A model generated the notes under the pieces. It was given only the letters and a program-made list of their open reading frames with translations, searched no databases and was not told the origin of the DNA. The position numbers and the translations under genes are program-made. 64,000 bases of DNA from Anthropogastromicrobium sp050944455 (GTDB lineage: Bacteria; Bacillota; Clostridia; Lachnospirales; Lachnospiraceae): assembly GCA_050944455.1 (NCBI GenBank), contig JBMNRC010000001.1, forward strand, positions 101,186 to 165,185, given 5' to 3'. Shown piece by piece: positions 32,040 to 41,705 of the stretch (position 1 is its first letter; each line of letters starts with the position of its first letter).

Positions 32040-33077
32040 ATGGCAGTGACAGTATCAGATTTCGGCAGGTTTGCGGACGGCAGGATGATGCACGCCTGGA
32101 CAATCACCAACGCGGCGGGGATGAAAGCGGTGGTCAGTGATTACGGGGCGGACCTGCTTCAGCTCTGGGTCCCGGACAAAGACGGGAAACTGCGCGACGT
32201 GGTTCTCGGACAGAGGGACGCGGCGGCCTATGAGGAGAACGGCGGGTCTCTCGGCGCTGTTGTCGGAAGACACGCAAATCGCATCGCCGGCGCTTCTTTT
32301 GAGCTGGGCGGGAAAACCTTCCGCCTGCTCGCGAACAACGGGCGCAACAACCTGCATTCGCAGCCGTGCAGCTATTACCAGCGCTTCTGGGACGCGGAGG
32401 AGGGCGAGGATCACTCGTCCGTTGTCCTGTCCCTCGTCAGCCCGGACGGCGACCAGGGATTCCCCGGGACGCTCCAGGTTACGGTGACCTACTCCGTGAC
32501 GGAGGACAACAGCCTGATGATTGAATACCGGGCGGTTGGTGACGCGGATACGATTGTCAACCTGACCAACCACAGTTATTTCAACCTCAACGGCTGCGAC
32601 TCCGGCGATGTGCTCAGCCAGAAGGTCATGATCTGCGCGGATGAGTTCACTCCGTCTGACAGCGAACTGATCCCGACCGGGGAAATCCGCCCGGTGGCGG
32701 GCACTCCGCTCGATTTCCGCGAGGCAAAGCCGATCGGGCGGGACATTCACTCGGATGACGAACAGATCCGCAACGGCGGCGGATTCGACCACAACTTTGT
32801 CCTCCGCCCGAGGGAGGCGGTCGAGCTCGCGGCCGTCATGGAGTCAGATGAATCCGGGATCCGCATGGAAGTTTACACCGACCGCCCGGGCATGCAGCTG
32901 TACACCGCCAATTCCACCGATCTGACCGGAAAGAACGGGACGCATTACCGGCCGTTCTGCGGCGCGTGCTTCGAGCCCCAGTTCTTCCCGGACAGCATTC
33001 ATCACCCGAATTTCCCGGACTGCGTGCTGAAGGCCGGAGATGAGTACAATACCGTGACGGTGTTCCACTTTGCCTGA
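32040..33077 (+). CDS. galM: Aldose 1-epimerase (galactose mutarotase family)
   Basis: A 345-residue aldose 1-epimerase, which interconverts anomers of hexoses such as galactose. Family motifs: VVLGQRD, VGRHANRIAGASF (about residues 76-88), the catalytic His region NLTNHSYFNL (about 174-183) and NGGGFDHNFVL. The C-terminal catalytic Glu lies in CGACFEPQFFPDSIHHPNFP-type sequence near residue 313. ATG at 32040 follows GGCGGAGGAGA. It is not in a galactose operon here; topB follows after 5 bases, so the two are probably transcribed together although unrelated in function. Confidence 0.93.
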   Translation: MAVTVSDFGRFADGRMMHAWTITNAAGMKAVVSDYGADLLQLWVPDKDGKLRDVVLGQRDAAAYEENGGSLGAVVGRHANRIAGASFELGGKTFRLLANNGRNNLHSQPCSYYQRFWDAEEGEDHSSVVLSLVSPDGDQGFPGTLQVTVTYSVTEDNSLMIEYRAVGDADTIVNLTNHSYFNLNGCDSGDVLSQKVMICADEFTPSDSELIPTGEIRPVAGTPLDFREAKPIGRDIHSDDEQIRNGGGFDHNFVLRPREAVELAAVMESDESGIRMEVYTDRPGMQLYTANSTDLTGKNGTHYRPFCGACFEPQFFPDSIHHPNFPDCVLKAGDEYNTVTVFHFA

Positions 33078-33082
33078 GCCGC

Positions 33083-35275
33083 ATGGGGAAGAGAGTTTTT
33101 ATCGCCGAAAAGCCGAGCGTCGCGATGGAATTCGCGAAGACGCTCGGCGTCAGCGGTGACCGGAAGGAAGGGTATCTGGAGGACGGGGACACCATCGTCA
33201 CCTGGTGCCTGGGCCATCTGATCACGATGTCGTATCCGGAGGCTTACGACCCGAAGATGAAGCGGTGGAGCCTGGATACGATTCCGTTTATTCCGACAGA
33301 CTGGAAATACGAGGTCATCAAAGATTCGGCGAAGCAGTATAAAGTTGTACAGAAGATCCTGACCCGCGCGGATGTGGATACGATCTATATCTGCACCGAT
33401 TCCGGGCGGGAAGGCGAATACATTTACCGCCTGGTGGATCACCAGGCAGGCGTCACCGGGAAAAAGAGGCTGCGCGTGTGGATCGACTCCCAGACGGAGG
33501 AGGAGATCAGGCGCGGGATCGCTGAAGCGAAAGACTGGTCGGAATACGACAGCCTGGCCGCGGCGGCCTACCTGCGCGCGAAAGAGGACTATCTGATCGG
33601 AATCAATTTCTCCCGGGCGCTGACGCTGAAATTCGGGCCGGAAGTCGCGCGGTCCATGCAGTTCGACCGCAGTGTCATTGCCGTCGGACGCGTGATGACC
33701 TGCGTCCTGGGTATGGTCGTCCGCAGGGAGCGGGAGATCAGGAATTTTGCCCCGACGCCGTACTACCGCGTGACAGCCGACATCCTTCTGCCGGACGGCC
33801 GCAATACAGCCGCGGCGGAATGGAAAGCCGTGAAGGGCTCCGCTTATTTCAATTCCCCGCTTCTCTGCCGGGAGAACGGCTTTAAGGAGAGAAAGGACGC
33901 CGAGGCTCTGGTCTCGATGCTTCGGGAGGATCCGCCGGCGCTGATGACGCTGGTCCGGTCGGACAAGAAGAAAGAAATGAGGAGGCCTCCGCTGCTGTTC
34001 AACCTTGCGGAGCTTCAGAACACCTGTTCGAAGCGGTTTAGGATCAGCCCCGACCAGACGCTGGCCGTCGTACAGGAACTGTACGAAAAAAAGATGGTCA
34101 CCTACCCGAGGACCGACGCGAGAGTCCTCTCCTCGGCCATCGCGAAGGAAATTGACCGGAATATCGGCGGCCTCAGGGGCGTTCCGTCCCTGCGCGGCTT
34201 CGCGGAAAAGATCCTGGCGGACCGGTCGTATGAGGGCATCGGGAAGAGCCGCTATACGGACGACCGGCAGATTACGGACCATTACGCGATCATCCCGACA
34301 GGACAGGGACTTTCGAACCTGAAGAACCTTGATCCGAGGGCGGCGGGCGTTTATGACGCGATCTGCCGCCGTTTCCTCGCCATTTTCTATCCGCCTGCGG
34401 TCTATGAGAAAATCACTCTCGAGTATGTCCGCAAAGGCGAGCATTTCTTCACGTCCGCGAAAGTGCTGGAGAACCCGGGATTTCTCGAAGTGAGCGGAAC
34501 TCCGGATGACCCGGCGCGGCGCGGGGCGAAAGAGGAAAAGCCGGACAGCGGGCCCGCCGGCGGGAGCGCCGGAAGTCCTGATTCCGGCTCCGGCGGGGAT
34601 GAAGATTCCGCCGTCACGGTGTCCGGGGAGACCGGAAGGCTGATTCTGGAGCAGTCCGACAGCCTGAAACCCGGCAGCACTTTCCCGGCGAAGCGGTTCG
34701 CCATCCGCGAGAGCGAGACCAAGCCGCCCAGAAGATATACCTCCGGTTCCCTGATTCTGGCGATGGAAAACGCGGGCCAGCTGATCGAGGACGAAGACCT
34801 GCGCGAGCAGATCAGGGGGAGCGGGATCGGCACTTCGGCGACAAGGGCGGATATCCTGAAAAAGCTCTGCGCCAACCATTACCTGAAGCTGAGCCCGAGA
34901 ACACAGATCGTCACGCCGGAAAGGCTCGGCGAATCCGTCTACGAGGCAGTGGACTGCTCGATTCACCAGCTGCTCAACCCGGACCTGACGGCCAGCTGGG
35001 AGCGCGGCCTCACGTACGTCGCAGAGGGGACCATCAGCGGGGACGAGTACATGCAGAAACTGACCGGGTATATCGTGCGCCGCACCGAAAACGTCAAGGC
35101 CATCGCTCATCCCGAGGCGATCAGGCCCAGACTTGACGCGCTGTCAGAATGGTATCCCGTCAGGCAGCGCAATCCGTACGCTTCCTGGAAAAAGGGAACG
35201 TCAGGCAGAAAAAGAACGGCGTCCGGAAAAACGCCGGCGCGGCGCGCTTCCCGGAAAAAGCCGTCGGCCGGCTGA
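33083..35275 (+). CDS. topB: DNA topoisomerase III
   Basis: A 730-residue type IA topoisomerase of the TopB group, which decatenates single-stranded or nicked DNA. The N-terminal Toprim domain begins VFIAEKPSVAMEFAKTLG and holds the acidic metal motif ICTDSGREGEYIYR (about residues 103-116). The active-site Tyr is Y341 in MVTYPRTDARVLSS. The residues around 470-515 are a Gly/Ser/Asp/Glu-rich linker that is unusual for the core family and look like a local insertion. The C-terminal zinc-finger region of E. coli TopA is absent; the end is basic (KRTASGKTPARRASRKK). Chromosomal TopB of this length is common in Bacillota, so no plasmid origin need be assumed. Confidence 0.93.
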   Translation: MGKRVFIAEKPSVAMEFAKTLGVSGDRKEGYLEDGDTIVTWCLGHLITMSYPEAYDPKMKRWSLDTIPFIPTDWKYEVIKDSAKQYKVVQKILTRADVDTIYICTDSGREGEYIYRLVDHQAGVTGKKRLRVWIDSQTEEEIRRGIAEAKDWSEYDSLAAAAYLRAKEDYLIGINFSRALTLKFGPEVARSMQFDRSVIAVGRVMTCVLGMVVRREREIRNFAPTPYYRVTADILLPDGRNTAAAEWKAVKGSAYFNSPLLCRENGFKERKDAEALVSMLREDPPALMTLVRSDKKKEMRRPPLLFNLAELQNTCSKRFRISPDQTLAVVQELYEKKMVTYPRTDARVLSSAIAKEIDRNIGGLRGVPSLRGFAEKILADRSYEGIGKSRYTDDRQITDHYAIIPTGQGLSNLKNLDPRAAGVYDAICRRFLAIFYPPAVYEKITLEYVRKGEHFFTSAKVLENPGFLEVSGTPDDPARRGAKEEKPDSGPAGGSAGSPDSGSGGDEDSAVTVSGETGRLILEQSDSLKPGSTFPAKRFAIRESETKPPRRYTSGSLILAMENAGQLIEDEDLREQIRGSGIGTSATRADILKKLCANHYLKLSPRTQIVTPERLGESVYEAVDCSIHQLLNPDLTASWERGLTYVAEGTISGDEYMQKLTGYIVRRTENVKAIAHPEAIRPRLDALSEWYPVRQRNPYASWKKGTSGRKRTASGKTPARRASRKKPSAG

Positions 35276-35309
35276 GGCCGGACGGCAGGAGAAAGGATGC
35301 GATTGACAT

Positions 35310-35975
35310 ATGAAAACATACAGAACGAAAGATCTTTACGAAGCAGGCCATTCCCTTGCGGAAAGCCTGATTTTCTCAGAGGAATACCCCTGGAATATCC
35401 TTCCGAAGATTCATGATTTTATCCTGAAGACCGGCCCGACACTCCCGGCGGACCGCTTTGACCATCCGCAGGAGGACGTCTGGATCGCGAAATCCGCGCA
35501 TATCTTCCCGTCCGCTTACATCGCGGGCCCCTGCATCATCGACGAGAACGCCGAGGTGCGCCAGTGCGCGTTTATCCGCGGAAACGCGATTGTCGGGAAA
35601 AATTCCGTCGTCGGCAACTCGACGGAACTCAAAAACGTGATTATCTCCGACAGCGTGCAGGTTCCCCATTACAATTATGTGGGCGACTCTGTCCTCGGCT
35701 TCCATGCCCATATGGGAGCGGGGTCCATTACGTCCAACGTGAAATCCGACAAGAAACTGGTGGTAATTCATACCGGTGAGGAGAACATCGAGACCGGGAT
35801 GAAGAAGATCGGCGCCATGCTCGGCGATTACGTGGAAGTCGGCTGCCAGACCGTGCTCAACCCGGGCACGGTTGTCGGCCCCCGCACGAATATCTATCCG
35901 CTGTCCTCTGTGCGCGGAGTCATTCCGTCCGACAGCATCTTCAAGAACGCTTCGGAGATCGTGAATAAGGTCTGA
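35310..35975 (+). CDS. Left-handed beta-helix (hexapeptide) acyltransferase-like protein
   Basis: A 221-residue protein with hexapeptide-repeat character from about residue 75 on (AYIAGPCIIDENAEVRQCAF, GNAIVGKNSVVGNSTELKNV) and GlmU-like HAHMGAGSITSNVKSDK near residues 130-146. That segment resembles the acetyl-CoA/UDP-GlcNAc binding end of GlmU, and the family is often annotated as UDP-N-acetylglucosamine pyrophosphorylase-related. There is no nucleotidyltransferase domain. The N-terminal 70 residues are helical (LYEAGHSLAESLIFSEEYPW). Role and substrate are unknown. The ATG is preceded by GGAGAAAGGATG-like sequence; it is 34 bases after topB. Confidence 0.82.
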   Translation: MKTYRTKDLYEAGHSLAESLIFSEEYPWNILPKIHDFILKTGPTLPADRFDHPQEDVWIAKSAHIFPSAYIAGPCIIDENAEVRQCAFIRGNAIVGKNSVVGNSTELKNVIISDSVQVPHYNYVGDSVLGFHAHMGAGSITSNVKSDKKLVVIHTGEENIETGMKKIGAMLGDYVEVGCQTVLNPGTVVGPRTNIYPLSSVRGVIPSDSIFKNASEIVNKV

Positions 35976-36170
35976 CGGAGACCTGACTCGCCGGAATTCC
36001 GCCCCGCCGTGCGCCGCGTAAGCGGAAGAGGCAGGCCGGAGCGCTATGCCGGACCGCGCGCCTGACGCCCGGCGCGGAAGCGGAATAGCGAGGAGCAGCA
36101 TTAAATTGCGGCCGGAAGTCCCGCGAACGGTTCCGGCCGCCGCAGCAGCCCGCAGAAAGGAGGGAAAACC

Positions 36171-37460
36171 GTGAACGACGATGATTACAGAAACGGCGAC
36201 CGGCAGGAGTTCGATTACGATCTTCTGAAAAAGGGAACGACGGCGGAGAAGATCAGATACCTGATCACGTTCGGCATCCGGGAGTATGACGACGCCAGGA
36301 TCATGCAGAACGCCTGCTCGGCAACCCTCTTTACCCTGATTTCGATTTTCCCCCTGCTGATGCTGGTCATCGCTTTTCTGCCGATCATGAACATCTCCCT
36401 GGAGGACATCCTGGAGCTGATCCGGACCATCGCCCCGGAGAGCGCTGTCCAGATGCTGACGGACCTGTTCGAGAGCATCTACCACAATACGGTCGGCGGC
36501 ACGGCAATTTCCGTCAACATCATCATTCTGATCTGGGCTGCCTCATCCGGCGTCAACAGCATATCGCGGGGCATCAACGACGCCTTCCGCACGACAAGAA
36601 AGAGGGCATGGGTCATCCGTCGGGCGTTCAGCGTCCTGTACACGCTGGTCTTCATTCTGGTCATTGTCCTGTTTCTGGTTTCGTTTGTCTTCAGCCACAC
36701 GGCGCTGCGGACGTTCCTGGGATCCATTCCCCTTTTCAACCATTTCCACTGGCTTCTCCGTTTTCTGATGAGCTGGACGGCAGTTCTTCTGGAAATCCTG
36801 CTGTTCATGATCATCTACCAGGTATTTCCGAGCAACAAAACCTTCTTTCTGCATCAGTTTCCGGGAGCCCTGGTGGCTTCGCTCGGCGTGTATATTTTCT
36901 CGCTGATTTTTTCCGAATACTTAAAGAGCGTTGTCTACTACTCCTATGTCTACGGGACGCTGGCTTCCGTCGCCTCGATGGCAATGTGGCTCCTTGTCTG
37001 CATGAATTTTGTGTTTGCCGGGGCCGAGATCAACTACCTGTGGATCAATTATTACCTGAAGTGGCGCGAGCACAAGGATCTGGAGGAGACGATCGAACGA
37101 CTGGAGCGGGAAGACGCCGCCAATCCGGAACCGGAGACCAGGAAGGCCCGCAGGGAGCGCCTCAGGCAGGAACGCCTGCGCAGAAAGGAAGAGCGCGGCC
37201 TGACGCGGGTTCCGTTCTCCGTGCGTCTGCGCAATTTCCTGCATCCTGACCGCACTGAGCAGAGGCTCGACCGGATGGTGAAAAAGGAGCTGAAAGCCCA
37301 GAACAGGGCCGAACGCCGGGAGAGGAAGCGCCGCGAGAAGGAGGAGCGCGGGACTCTGAAAGCCAGAAAAAAAGAAGAGCGGCGCGCCCGGCGCGCTGAG
37401 CGCTCCCGGAAGCGGAAGGACGGGAAGGACAGCGGAGACGGCACGGAAACTGAGAGTTGA
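36171..37460 (+). CDS. YihY/BrkB family inner membrane protein with long charged tail
   Basis: A 429-residue YihY/virulence factor BrkB family protein (formerly called RNase BN in error). Six membrane spans are suggested between about residues 40 and 290, with family motifs TLISIFPLLMLVIAFLP, IILIWAASSGVNSI, RGINDAFRTTRKRAW and GAEINYLWI. The function is unsettled; members are candidate transporters. The C-terminal ~135 residues are highly charged, Arg/Lys/Glu-rich (RKARRERLRQERLRRKEE) and probably helical or disordered in the cytoplasm; this is longer than in most family members. Start is GTG at 36171 with AAAGGAGGG at 36156-36164. Confidence 0.88.
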   Translation: MNDDDYRNGDRQEFDYDLLKKGTTAEKIRYLITFGIREYDDARIMQNACSATLFTLISIFPLLMLVIAFLPIMNISLEDILELIRTIAPESAVQMLTDLFESIYHNTVGGTAISVNIIILIWAASSGVNSISRGINDAFRTTRKRAWVIRRAFSVLYTLVFILVIVLFLVSFVFSHTALRTFLGSIPLFNHFHWLLRFLMSWTAVLLEILLFMIIYQVFPSNKTFFLHQFPGALVASLGVYIFSLIFSEYLKSVVYYSYVYGTLASVASMAMWLLVCMNFVFAGAEINYLWINYYLKWREHKDLEETIERLEREDAANPEPETRKARRERLRQERLRRKEERGLTRVPFSVRLRNFLHPDRTEQRLDRMVKKELKAQNRAERRERKRREKEERGTLKARKKEERRARRAERSRKRKDGKDSGDGTETES

Positions 37461-37484
37461 CAAAAAGGCCGGTTGTGCTAGAAT
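37457..37484 (+). promoter_or_regulatory. Promoter of the pheST T-box leader
   Basis: TTGACA (37457-37462), overlapping the yihY stop codon, and TAGAAT (37479-37484) with a 16-base spacer. Transcription would begin near 37491. Confidence 0.82.
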
Positions 37485-37490
37485 CAGCAT

Positions 37491-37790
37491 TGTCAAACGG
37501 CAGAGATGGTGCACAGTAGGCTCCGCTTTCCCAAAAGAGAAGGTTTCATCCGGTGAGAGAAACCCTGGGTTCAGGCGGGCGGCCGAATTTCACACCGGAG
37601 CTTTTTTCCTGAAGCGGGAAATCCGCGGGCAGCAGTGTCCGGGATCCCTGTGGGTAGGGAAAAACGTGATTTCCGCGTAAGAGATTTCAGAGTGCCTGTG
37701 TCAGGGCGGAAAAGCGCCCGGCAGGAATCAGGGTGGTACCGCGGCTGACCCCGTCCCTCGGATGAGAGACAGGGTCAGCTTTTTTGTTGC
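37491..37790 (+). ncRNA. T-box leader responding to tRNA-Phe
   Basis: The conserved T-box sequence AGGGTGGTACCGCGG is at 37730-37744. Upstream, a Stem I specifier loop can be drawn with GGTG (near 37508) pairing CACC (37593-37596); the AGTA and GAA elements of the S-turn motif are at about 37514 and 37585. The specifier codon is then TTC at 37589-37591 (or TTT one base earlier); both are Phe codons, which matches the downstream pheS. The terminator is GCTGACCC (37744-37751) with GGGTCAGC (37772-37779) followed by TTTTTT. Uncharged tRNA-Phe would favour the antiterminator and allow pheST expression. Confidence 0.93.
37744..37785 (+). terminator. Regulated terminator of the Phe T-box
   Basis: An 8-bp perfect stem with a 20-base loop and six T; its 5' arm begins within the T-box sequence, so antiterminator and terminator are mutually exclusive. 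Confidence 0.9.
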
Positions 37791-37849
37791 GTAACGATGC
37801 GGCAGGCGGGCGCGGTCGGAGCCCGCGGGAGTACCAGGAGGAGAACGAC

Positions 37850-38866
37850 ATGAACGAAGAACTGCAGCGCATGAAAGAGGAAGCGCTGAAAAAAATCGAC
37901 AGTGCAACACTGGATCAGCTGAACGATCTGCGCATCCAGTATCTCGGCAAGAAGGGGGTTCTCAAAGGCCTGATGACCCGGATGAAGTCCCTCTCACCGG
38001 AAGAGCGCCCGGTATTCGGCCAGATGGTCAATACGATGCGCGACAGCATCCAGAATGAGCTTGCGGAGCGCACAAGCCAGCTGAACGAGATCGCCAGGCG
38101 GGCGAAGATCGCTTCCGAGACCATCGATGTGACGCTTCCGGCGAAAAAGCAGAAGATCGGCCACAGCCATCCGAATTCACTCGCGCTCGACGAGGTGGAG
38201 AGAATCTTCGTCGGCATGGGCTACGAAGTGGCGGAAGGGCCGGAGATCGAGCTTGACGAGTACAACTTCACCAAGCTGAACATCCCGGAAAACCATCCGG
38301 CCAGGGATGAGCAGGATACCTTCTGGATCAACGACAGGTTTCTGCTGCGCACGCAGACCTCCTCGGTTCAGGCCCACATCATGGAGCGCGGAAAACTCCC
38401 GATCCGCATGATCGCGCCGGGGCGCGTATACCGCTCCGACGAGGTGGACGCCACCCATTCCCCGTCCTTCCATCAGGTCGAAGGCCTGGTTGTCGACAAA
38501 AACATCACGTTTGCGGATCTCAAGGGAACGCTGGCGGAGTTCGCGAAACAGATGTTCGGGCCGGATACCAGGGTAAAATTCCGTCCGCACCACTTCCCGT
38601 TCACCGAGCCGTCCGCAGAGATGGACGTCTCCTGCTTCAAGTGCGGCGGAAAGGGCTGCCGTTTCTGCAAAGGCTCCGGCTGGATTGAGATCCTGGGCTG
38701 CGGCGTCGTGCATCCGAGGGTGTTCGAGATGTGCGGCATCGATCCGGACCAGTACACGGGATTTGCGTTCGGCGTCGGCCTGGAGCGCATTGCCCTGCTC
38801 AAATATGAGATTGACGATATGCGGCTGCTCTACGAGAACGACGAGAGATTCCTCCAGCAGTTCTGA
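37850..38866 (+). CDS. pheS: Phenylalanyl-tRNA synthetase alpha subunit
   Basis: PheS is the catalytic subunit of the alpha2-beta2 synthetase that charges tRNA-Phe. The 338-residue protein has the N-terminal coiled coil (about residues 1-90), then class II motif 2 (TSSVQAHIM...GRVYRSDEVDATHSPSFHQ, here seen as RVYRSDEVDATHSPSF) and motif 3 (FAFGVGLERIALLKY near residues 311-325). CFKCGGKGCRFCKGSGWIEI is the normal Cys-containing loop. ATG at 37850 follows CCAGGAGGAG; the frame is open upstream but those codons lie in the T-box leader. It is 21 bases before pheT. Confidence 0.98.
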   Translation: MNEELQRMKEEALKKIDSATLDQLNDLRIQYLGKKGVLKGLMTRMKSLSPEERPVFGQMVNTMRDSIQNELAERTSQLNEIARRAKIASETIDVTLPAKKQKIGHSHPNSLALDEVERIFVGMGYEVAEGPEIELDEYNFTKLNIPENHPARDEQDTFWINDRFLLRTQTSSVQAHIMERGKLPIRMIAPGRVYRSDEVDATHSPSFHQVEGLVVDKNITFADLKGTLAEFAKQMFGPDTRVKFRPHHFPFTEPSAEMDVSCFKCGGKGCRFCKGSGWIEILGCGVVHPRVFEMCGIDPDQYTGFAFGVGLERIALLKYEIDDMRLLYENDERFLQQF

Positions 38867-38887
38867 TCGGGAAGGGAGAACAGAGAG

Positions 38888-41311
38888 ATGAACACTTCGT
38901 TACAGTGGATTAAGGATCTTGTGCCGGGGCTTGACTGCACGGCCAGGGAATATTTTGACGCCATGACCCTCTCCGGAACCAAGGGGGAAACCTACACGGA
39001 ATATGACAGGAACCTGAAGGACATTGTCGTCGGGCAGGTGCTCTCCATCGAAAAGCACCCGAACGCGGACAAGCTTGTCGTGTGCCAGGTCGACATCGGA
39101 AAGGATAAGCCGGTCCAGATCGTCACCGGGGCGCCGAACACCCATGTGGGCATGAAAGTCCCGGTCGTGCTTCCGGGCGGGAAAGTCGCCGGAGGCCATG
39201 ACGGCGGGCCGAAGCCGGAGAACGGCATCGAGATCAGCGCGGGAAATCTCCGCGGGGTGGATTCCTACGGCATGATGTGCTCGATCGAGGAGCTCGGCTC
39301 CTCCCGCGAGTTTTATCCGGACGCCCCGGAGAACGGCCTGTATGAGTTCCCGGCCGATACAAAGGTCGGGGCAGACGCCGTGGAAGTGCTGGGCCTGCAC
39401 GACGCTTCCATCGAGTACGAGATCACCAGCAACCGCGTGGACTGCTACAGTGTGCTGGGCATCGCGAGAGAGGCAGCGGCGACGTTCCGCAGACCGTTCG
39501 TCCCGCCGACAGTTACCCCGACCGGAAACAGCGAGGATATCCACGATTACCTGACCGTGGAAGTCCGGGATCCGAAGCTCTGCCCGCGCTATACCGCCAG
39601 AATGGTCAAAAACATCAAACTCGGGCCGTCCCCGGCATGGATGCAGCGCCGCCTGATGGGAAGCGGAATCCGCCCCATCAACAACCTGGTCGATATCACC
39701 AACTACGTGATGGAGGAGTACGGCCAGCCGATGCATGCCTACAACTATGACATGATCGCCGGCCATAAGATTATTGTGAAGCGGGCCTCGGACGGCGACG
39801 TCTTTGAAACCCTCGACGGCCAGGAGCGAAAACTGGATCACGATATCCTGATGATCAACGACGGCGAAAAGGCGATCGGAATTGCCGGAATCATGGGCGG
39901 CGAGAACTCCAAGATCACGGATGACGTCAAAACCATGGTTTTCGAGGCTGCCTGCTTCGACGGAACCAATATCCGCCTTTCCAGCAAACGCCTCGGCCTG
40001 CAGACCGACGCGTCAGGAAAGTTCGACAAGGGCCTTGACCCGAACAACGCCTCGGCGGCCATCGACCGCGCGTGCCAGCTGATCGAGGAGCTCGGCGCGG
40101 GCGAGGTTGTCGGCGGCATGATCGACGTGTGCTTCGAGCACCGCGAGGAGAAGAGAATCCCGTTTGACCCGGAGTACAACAACAGGCTTCTGGGCATCCA
40201 TATCTCCGCGGAACAGCAGCTGGAGTACTTCAGGCCGCTGGAGATCCGCCTGGATGAGAAAACCAATGAGCTTGTCTGCCCGACCTTCCGCCAGGATCTG
40301 CTGCGCAAGTGCGACATCGCGGAGGAGGTCGCCCGGTTCTACGGCTACGACAAGATCCCGACTACGCTTCCGAGCGGGGAGGCGACAACAGGCGGCCTGC
40401 CCTGGAAGCTCCGCATCGAGAACATCGCGCGCCAGGTGGCGGAGTTCAACGGGTTCTCCCAGGCCATGACTTATTCCTTCGAAAGCCCGAAGGTATTTGA
40501 CAAACTGAAAATCGCCGCTGACGACCCGCTCAGAAAAGCCATCAGGATCGCCAATCCGCTGGGAGAGGATTTCAGCATCATGCGCACATCTTCCGTAAAC
40601 GGCATGCTGACCTCGCTTGCGACCAACTACAACCGCCGCAATAAGGACGCGAGGCTCTACGAGATCGCCAATGTCTACATCCCGAAGTCCCTTCCGCTCA
40701 CGGAGTATCCGGACGAGCGCACGGAACTCACCTTCGGCATGTACGGCGACGGGGATTTCTACGATATGAAGGGCGTTGCGGAGGATGTGTTCGAGCGGCT
40801 CGGCATGAGAGAGCAGCCATCCTACAGCCCCAAATCCGGGAAGCCCTATCTGCATCCGGGGCGCCAGGCCAATATCCTGTATCACGGGGAAGTGATCGGA
40901 TATCTCGGCGAGGTGCATCCGGATGTCGCCGACAGCTACGGCATCGGGGAGCGCGCGGTGATCGCCGTCCTGGATATGCCGAAGATCGACAGGTACGCAA
41001 ACTTCGATTATCTGTACAGAGGCCTGGCAAAGTATCCGACCGTGACCCGTGACATCAGCCTGGTGGTTCCGATTCCGGTTCTGGCCGGCCAGATCGAGGA
41101 TACCATCCGGAAGAACGGCGGAGAGTACCTCGAGAGCGTAAAGCTGTTCGACATGTACGCCGGCTCCCAGGTTCTTGAGGGAACCAAGTCGATGGCCTAC
41201 AGCATTGTTTTCCGGGCCCCGGACCACACGCTGAGGGATGCGGAAGTCCAGTCCGCGATGGACCGGATCCTCGCCGCGCTGAAAGAGATGAACGTCACGC
41301 TGAGAGAGTGA
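38888..41311 (+). CDS. pheT: Phenylalanyl-tRNA synthetase beta subunit
   Basis: PheT provides tRNA recognition and editing. The 807-residue protein shows, in order, the EMAP-like tRNA-binding domain (about residues 40-160, with VGQVLSIEKHPNADKLVVCQ), the B3/B4 editing domain (about 210-390), the B5 domain (about 405-480) and the C-terminal FDX-ACB anticodon-binding domain (about 710-805, with KYPTVTRDISLVVP). The length is normal for the bacterial subunit. ATG with GGAAGGGAG upstream. Together with pheS it is controlled by the T-box leader. Confidence 0.98.
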   Translation: MNTSLQWIKDLVPGLDCTAREYFDAMTLSGTKGETYTEYDRNLKDIVVGQVLSIEKHPNADKLVVCQVDIGKDKPVQIVTGAPNTHVGMKVPVVLPGGKVAGGHDGGPKPENGIEISAGNLRGVDSYGMMCSIEELGSSREFYPDAPENGLYEFPADTKVGADAVEVLGLHDASIEYEITSNRVDCYSVLGIAREAAATFRRPFVPPTVTPTGNSEDIHDYLTVEVRDPKLCPRYTARMVKNIKLGPSPAWMQRRLMGSGIRPINNLVDITNYVMEEYGQPMHAYNYDMIAGHKIIVKRASDGDVFETLDGQERKLDHDILMINDGEKAIGIAGIMGGENSKITDDVKTMVFEAACFDGTNIRLSSKRLGLQTDASGKFDKGLDPNNASAAIDRACQLIEELGAGEVVGGMIDVCFEHREEKRIPFDPEYNNRLLGIHISAEQQLEYFRPLEIRLDEKTNELVCPTFRQDLLRKCDIAEEVARFYGYDKIPTTLPSGEATTGGLPWKLRIENIARQVAEFNGFSQAMTYSFESPKVFDKLKIAADDPLRKAIRIANPLGEDFSIMRTSSVNGMLTSLATNYNRRNKDARLYEIANVYIPKSLPLTEYPDERTELTFGMYGDGDFYDMKGVAEDVFERLGMREQPSYSPKSGKPYLHPGRQANILYHGEVIGYLGEVHPDVADSYGIGERAVIAVLDMPKIDRYANFDYLYRGLAKYPTVTRDISLVVPIPVLAGQIEDTIRKNGGEYLESVKLFDMYAGSQVLEGTKSMAYSIVFRAPDHTLRDAEVQSAMDRILAALKEMNVTLRE

Positions 41312-41346
41312 GCGCTGAGCCGGGAATTTTCCGGCGCAAAAAAGCA

Positions 41347-41375
41347 TTGCGCACGGCAGGCATCTGCGTTATAAT
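41347..41375 (+). promoter_or_regulatory. Promoter for secG
   Basis: TTGCGC (41347-41352) and consensus TATAAT (41370-41375) with a 17-base spacer. Confidence 0.78.
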
Positions 41376-41423
41376 AACTAAAGTTTGCAGAATTGCAGGC
41401 AGGTATGCAGGGAGGTGAATTTC

Positions 41424-41660
41424 ATGGCAGCGCTCAGAGTTATCCTGACGATCGTCTTTCTGATAGTCTGTGTCCTTTTTGTTGTCCTCGTCCTTTCCCA
41501 GGAAGGAAAGGATGCCGGCCTTGGCACCATCGGAGGCATCGGTGAAACCTACTGGAGCAAAATCCGCGGCCGCACGGCCGAAGGTACACGCGATAAGCTC
41601 ACAGTTCTTCTGGCTGTGCTGTTTTTCGCACTGGCTATCATTCTGAATCTGAATTTCTAA
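41424..41660 (+). CDS. secG: Preprotein translocase subunit SecG
   Basis: A 78-residue SecG, the small subunit of the SecYEG channel. Two membrane spans (about residues 3-25 and 57-76) flank a conserved cytoplasmic loop with LSQEGKDAGLGTIGG. The length and the two-TM layout are typical. ATG at 41424 follows GGGAGGTG. The order secG-rnr-smpB-ssrA is widely conserved in Firmicutes and holds here. Confidence 0.95.
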   Translation: MAALRVILTIVFLIVCVLFVVLVLSQEGKDAGLGTIGGIGETYWSKIRGRTAEGTRDKLTVLLAVLFFALAIILNLNF

Positions 41661-41674
41661 TGCCAGTATCAACG

Positions 41675-41705
41675 GAGCTGCCGCGTCTGTGGCAGCTCTT
41701 TTTTT
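41675..41705 (+). terminator. Rho-independent terminator after secG
   Basis: GAGCTGCC (41675-41682) and GGCAGCTC (41691-41698) form a perfect 8-bp stem with an 8-base loop, followed by seven T at 41699-41705. Confidence 0.92.

Noticed and set aside
33002..35110. A 702-codon open frame on the - strand opposite topB
   Set aside because: It mirrors topB, which has all type IA topoisomerase motifs. Long antisense frames arise from high third-position GC; this one has no ribosome binding site or recognisable domain.
36108..36140. 10-bp inverted repeat GCGGCCGGAA/TTCCGGCCGC before yihY as a terminator
   Set aside because: No T-run follows; it is flanked by GC-rich sequence and lies close to the yihY ribosome binding site.
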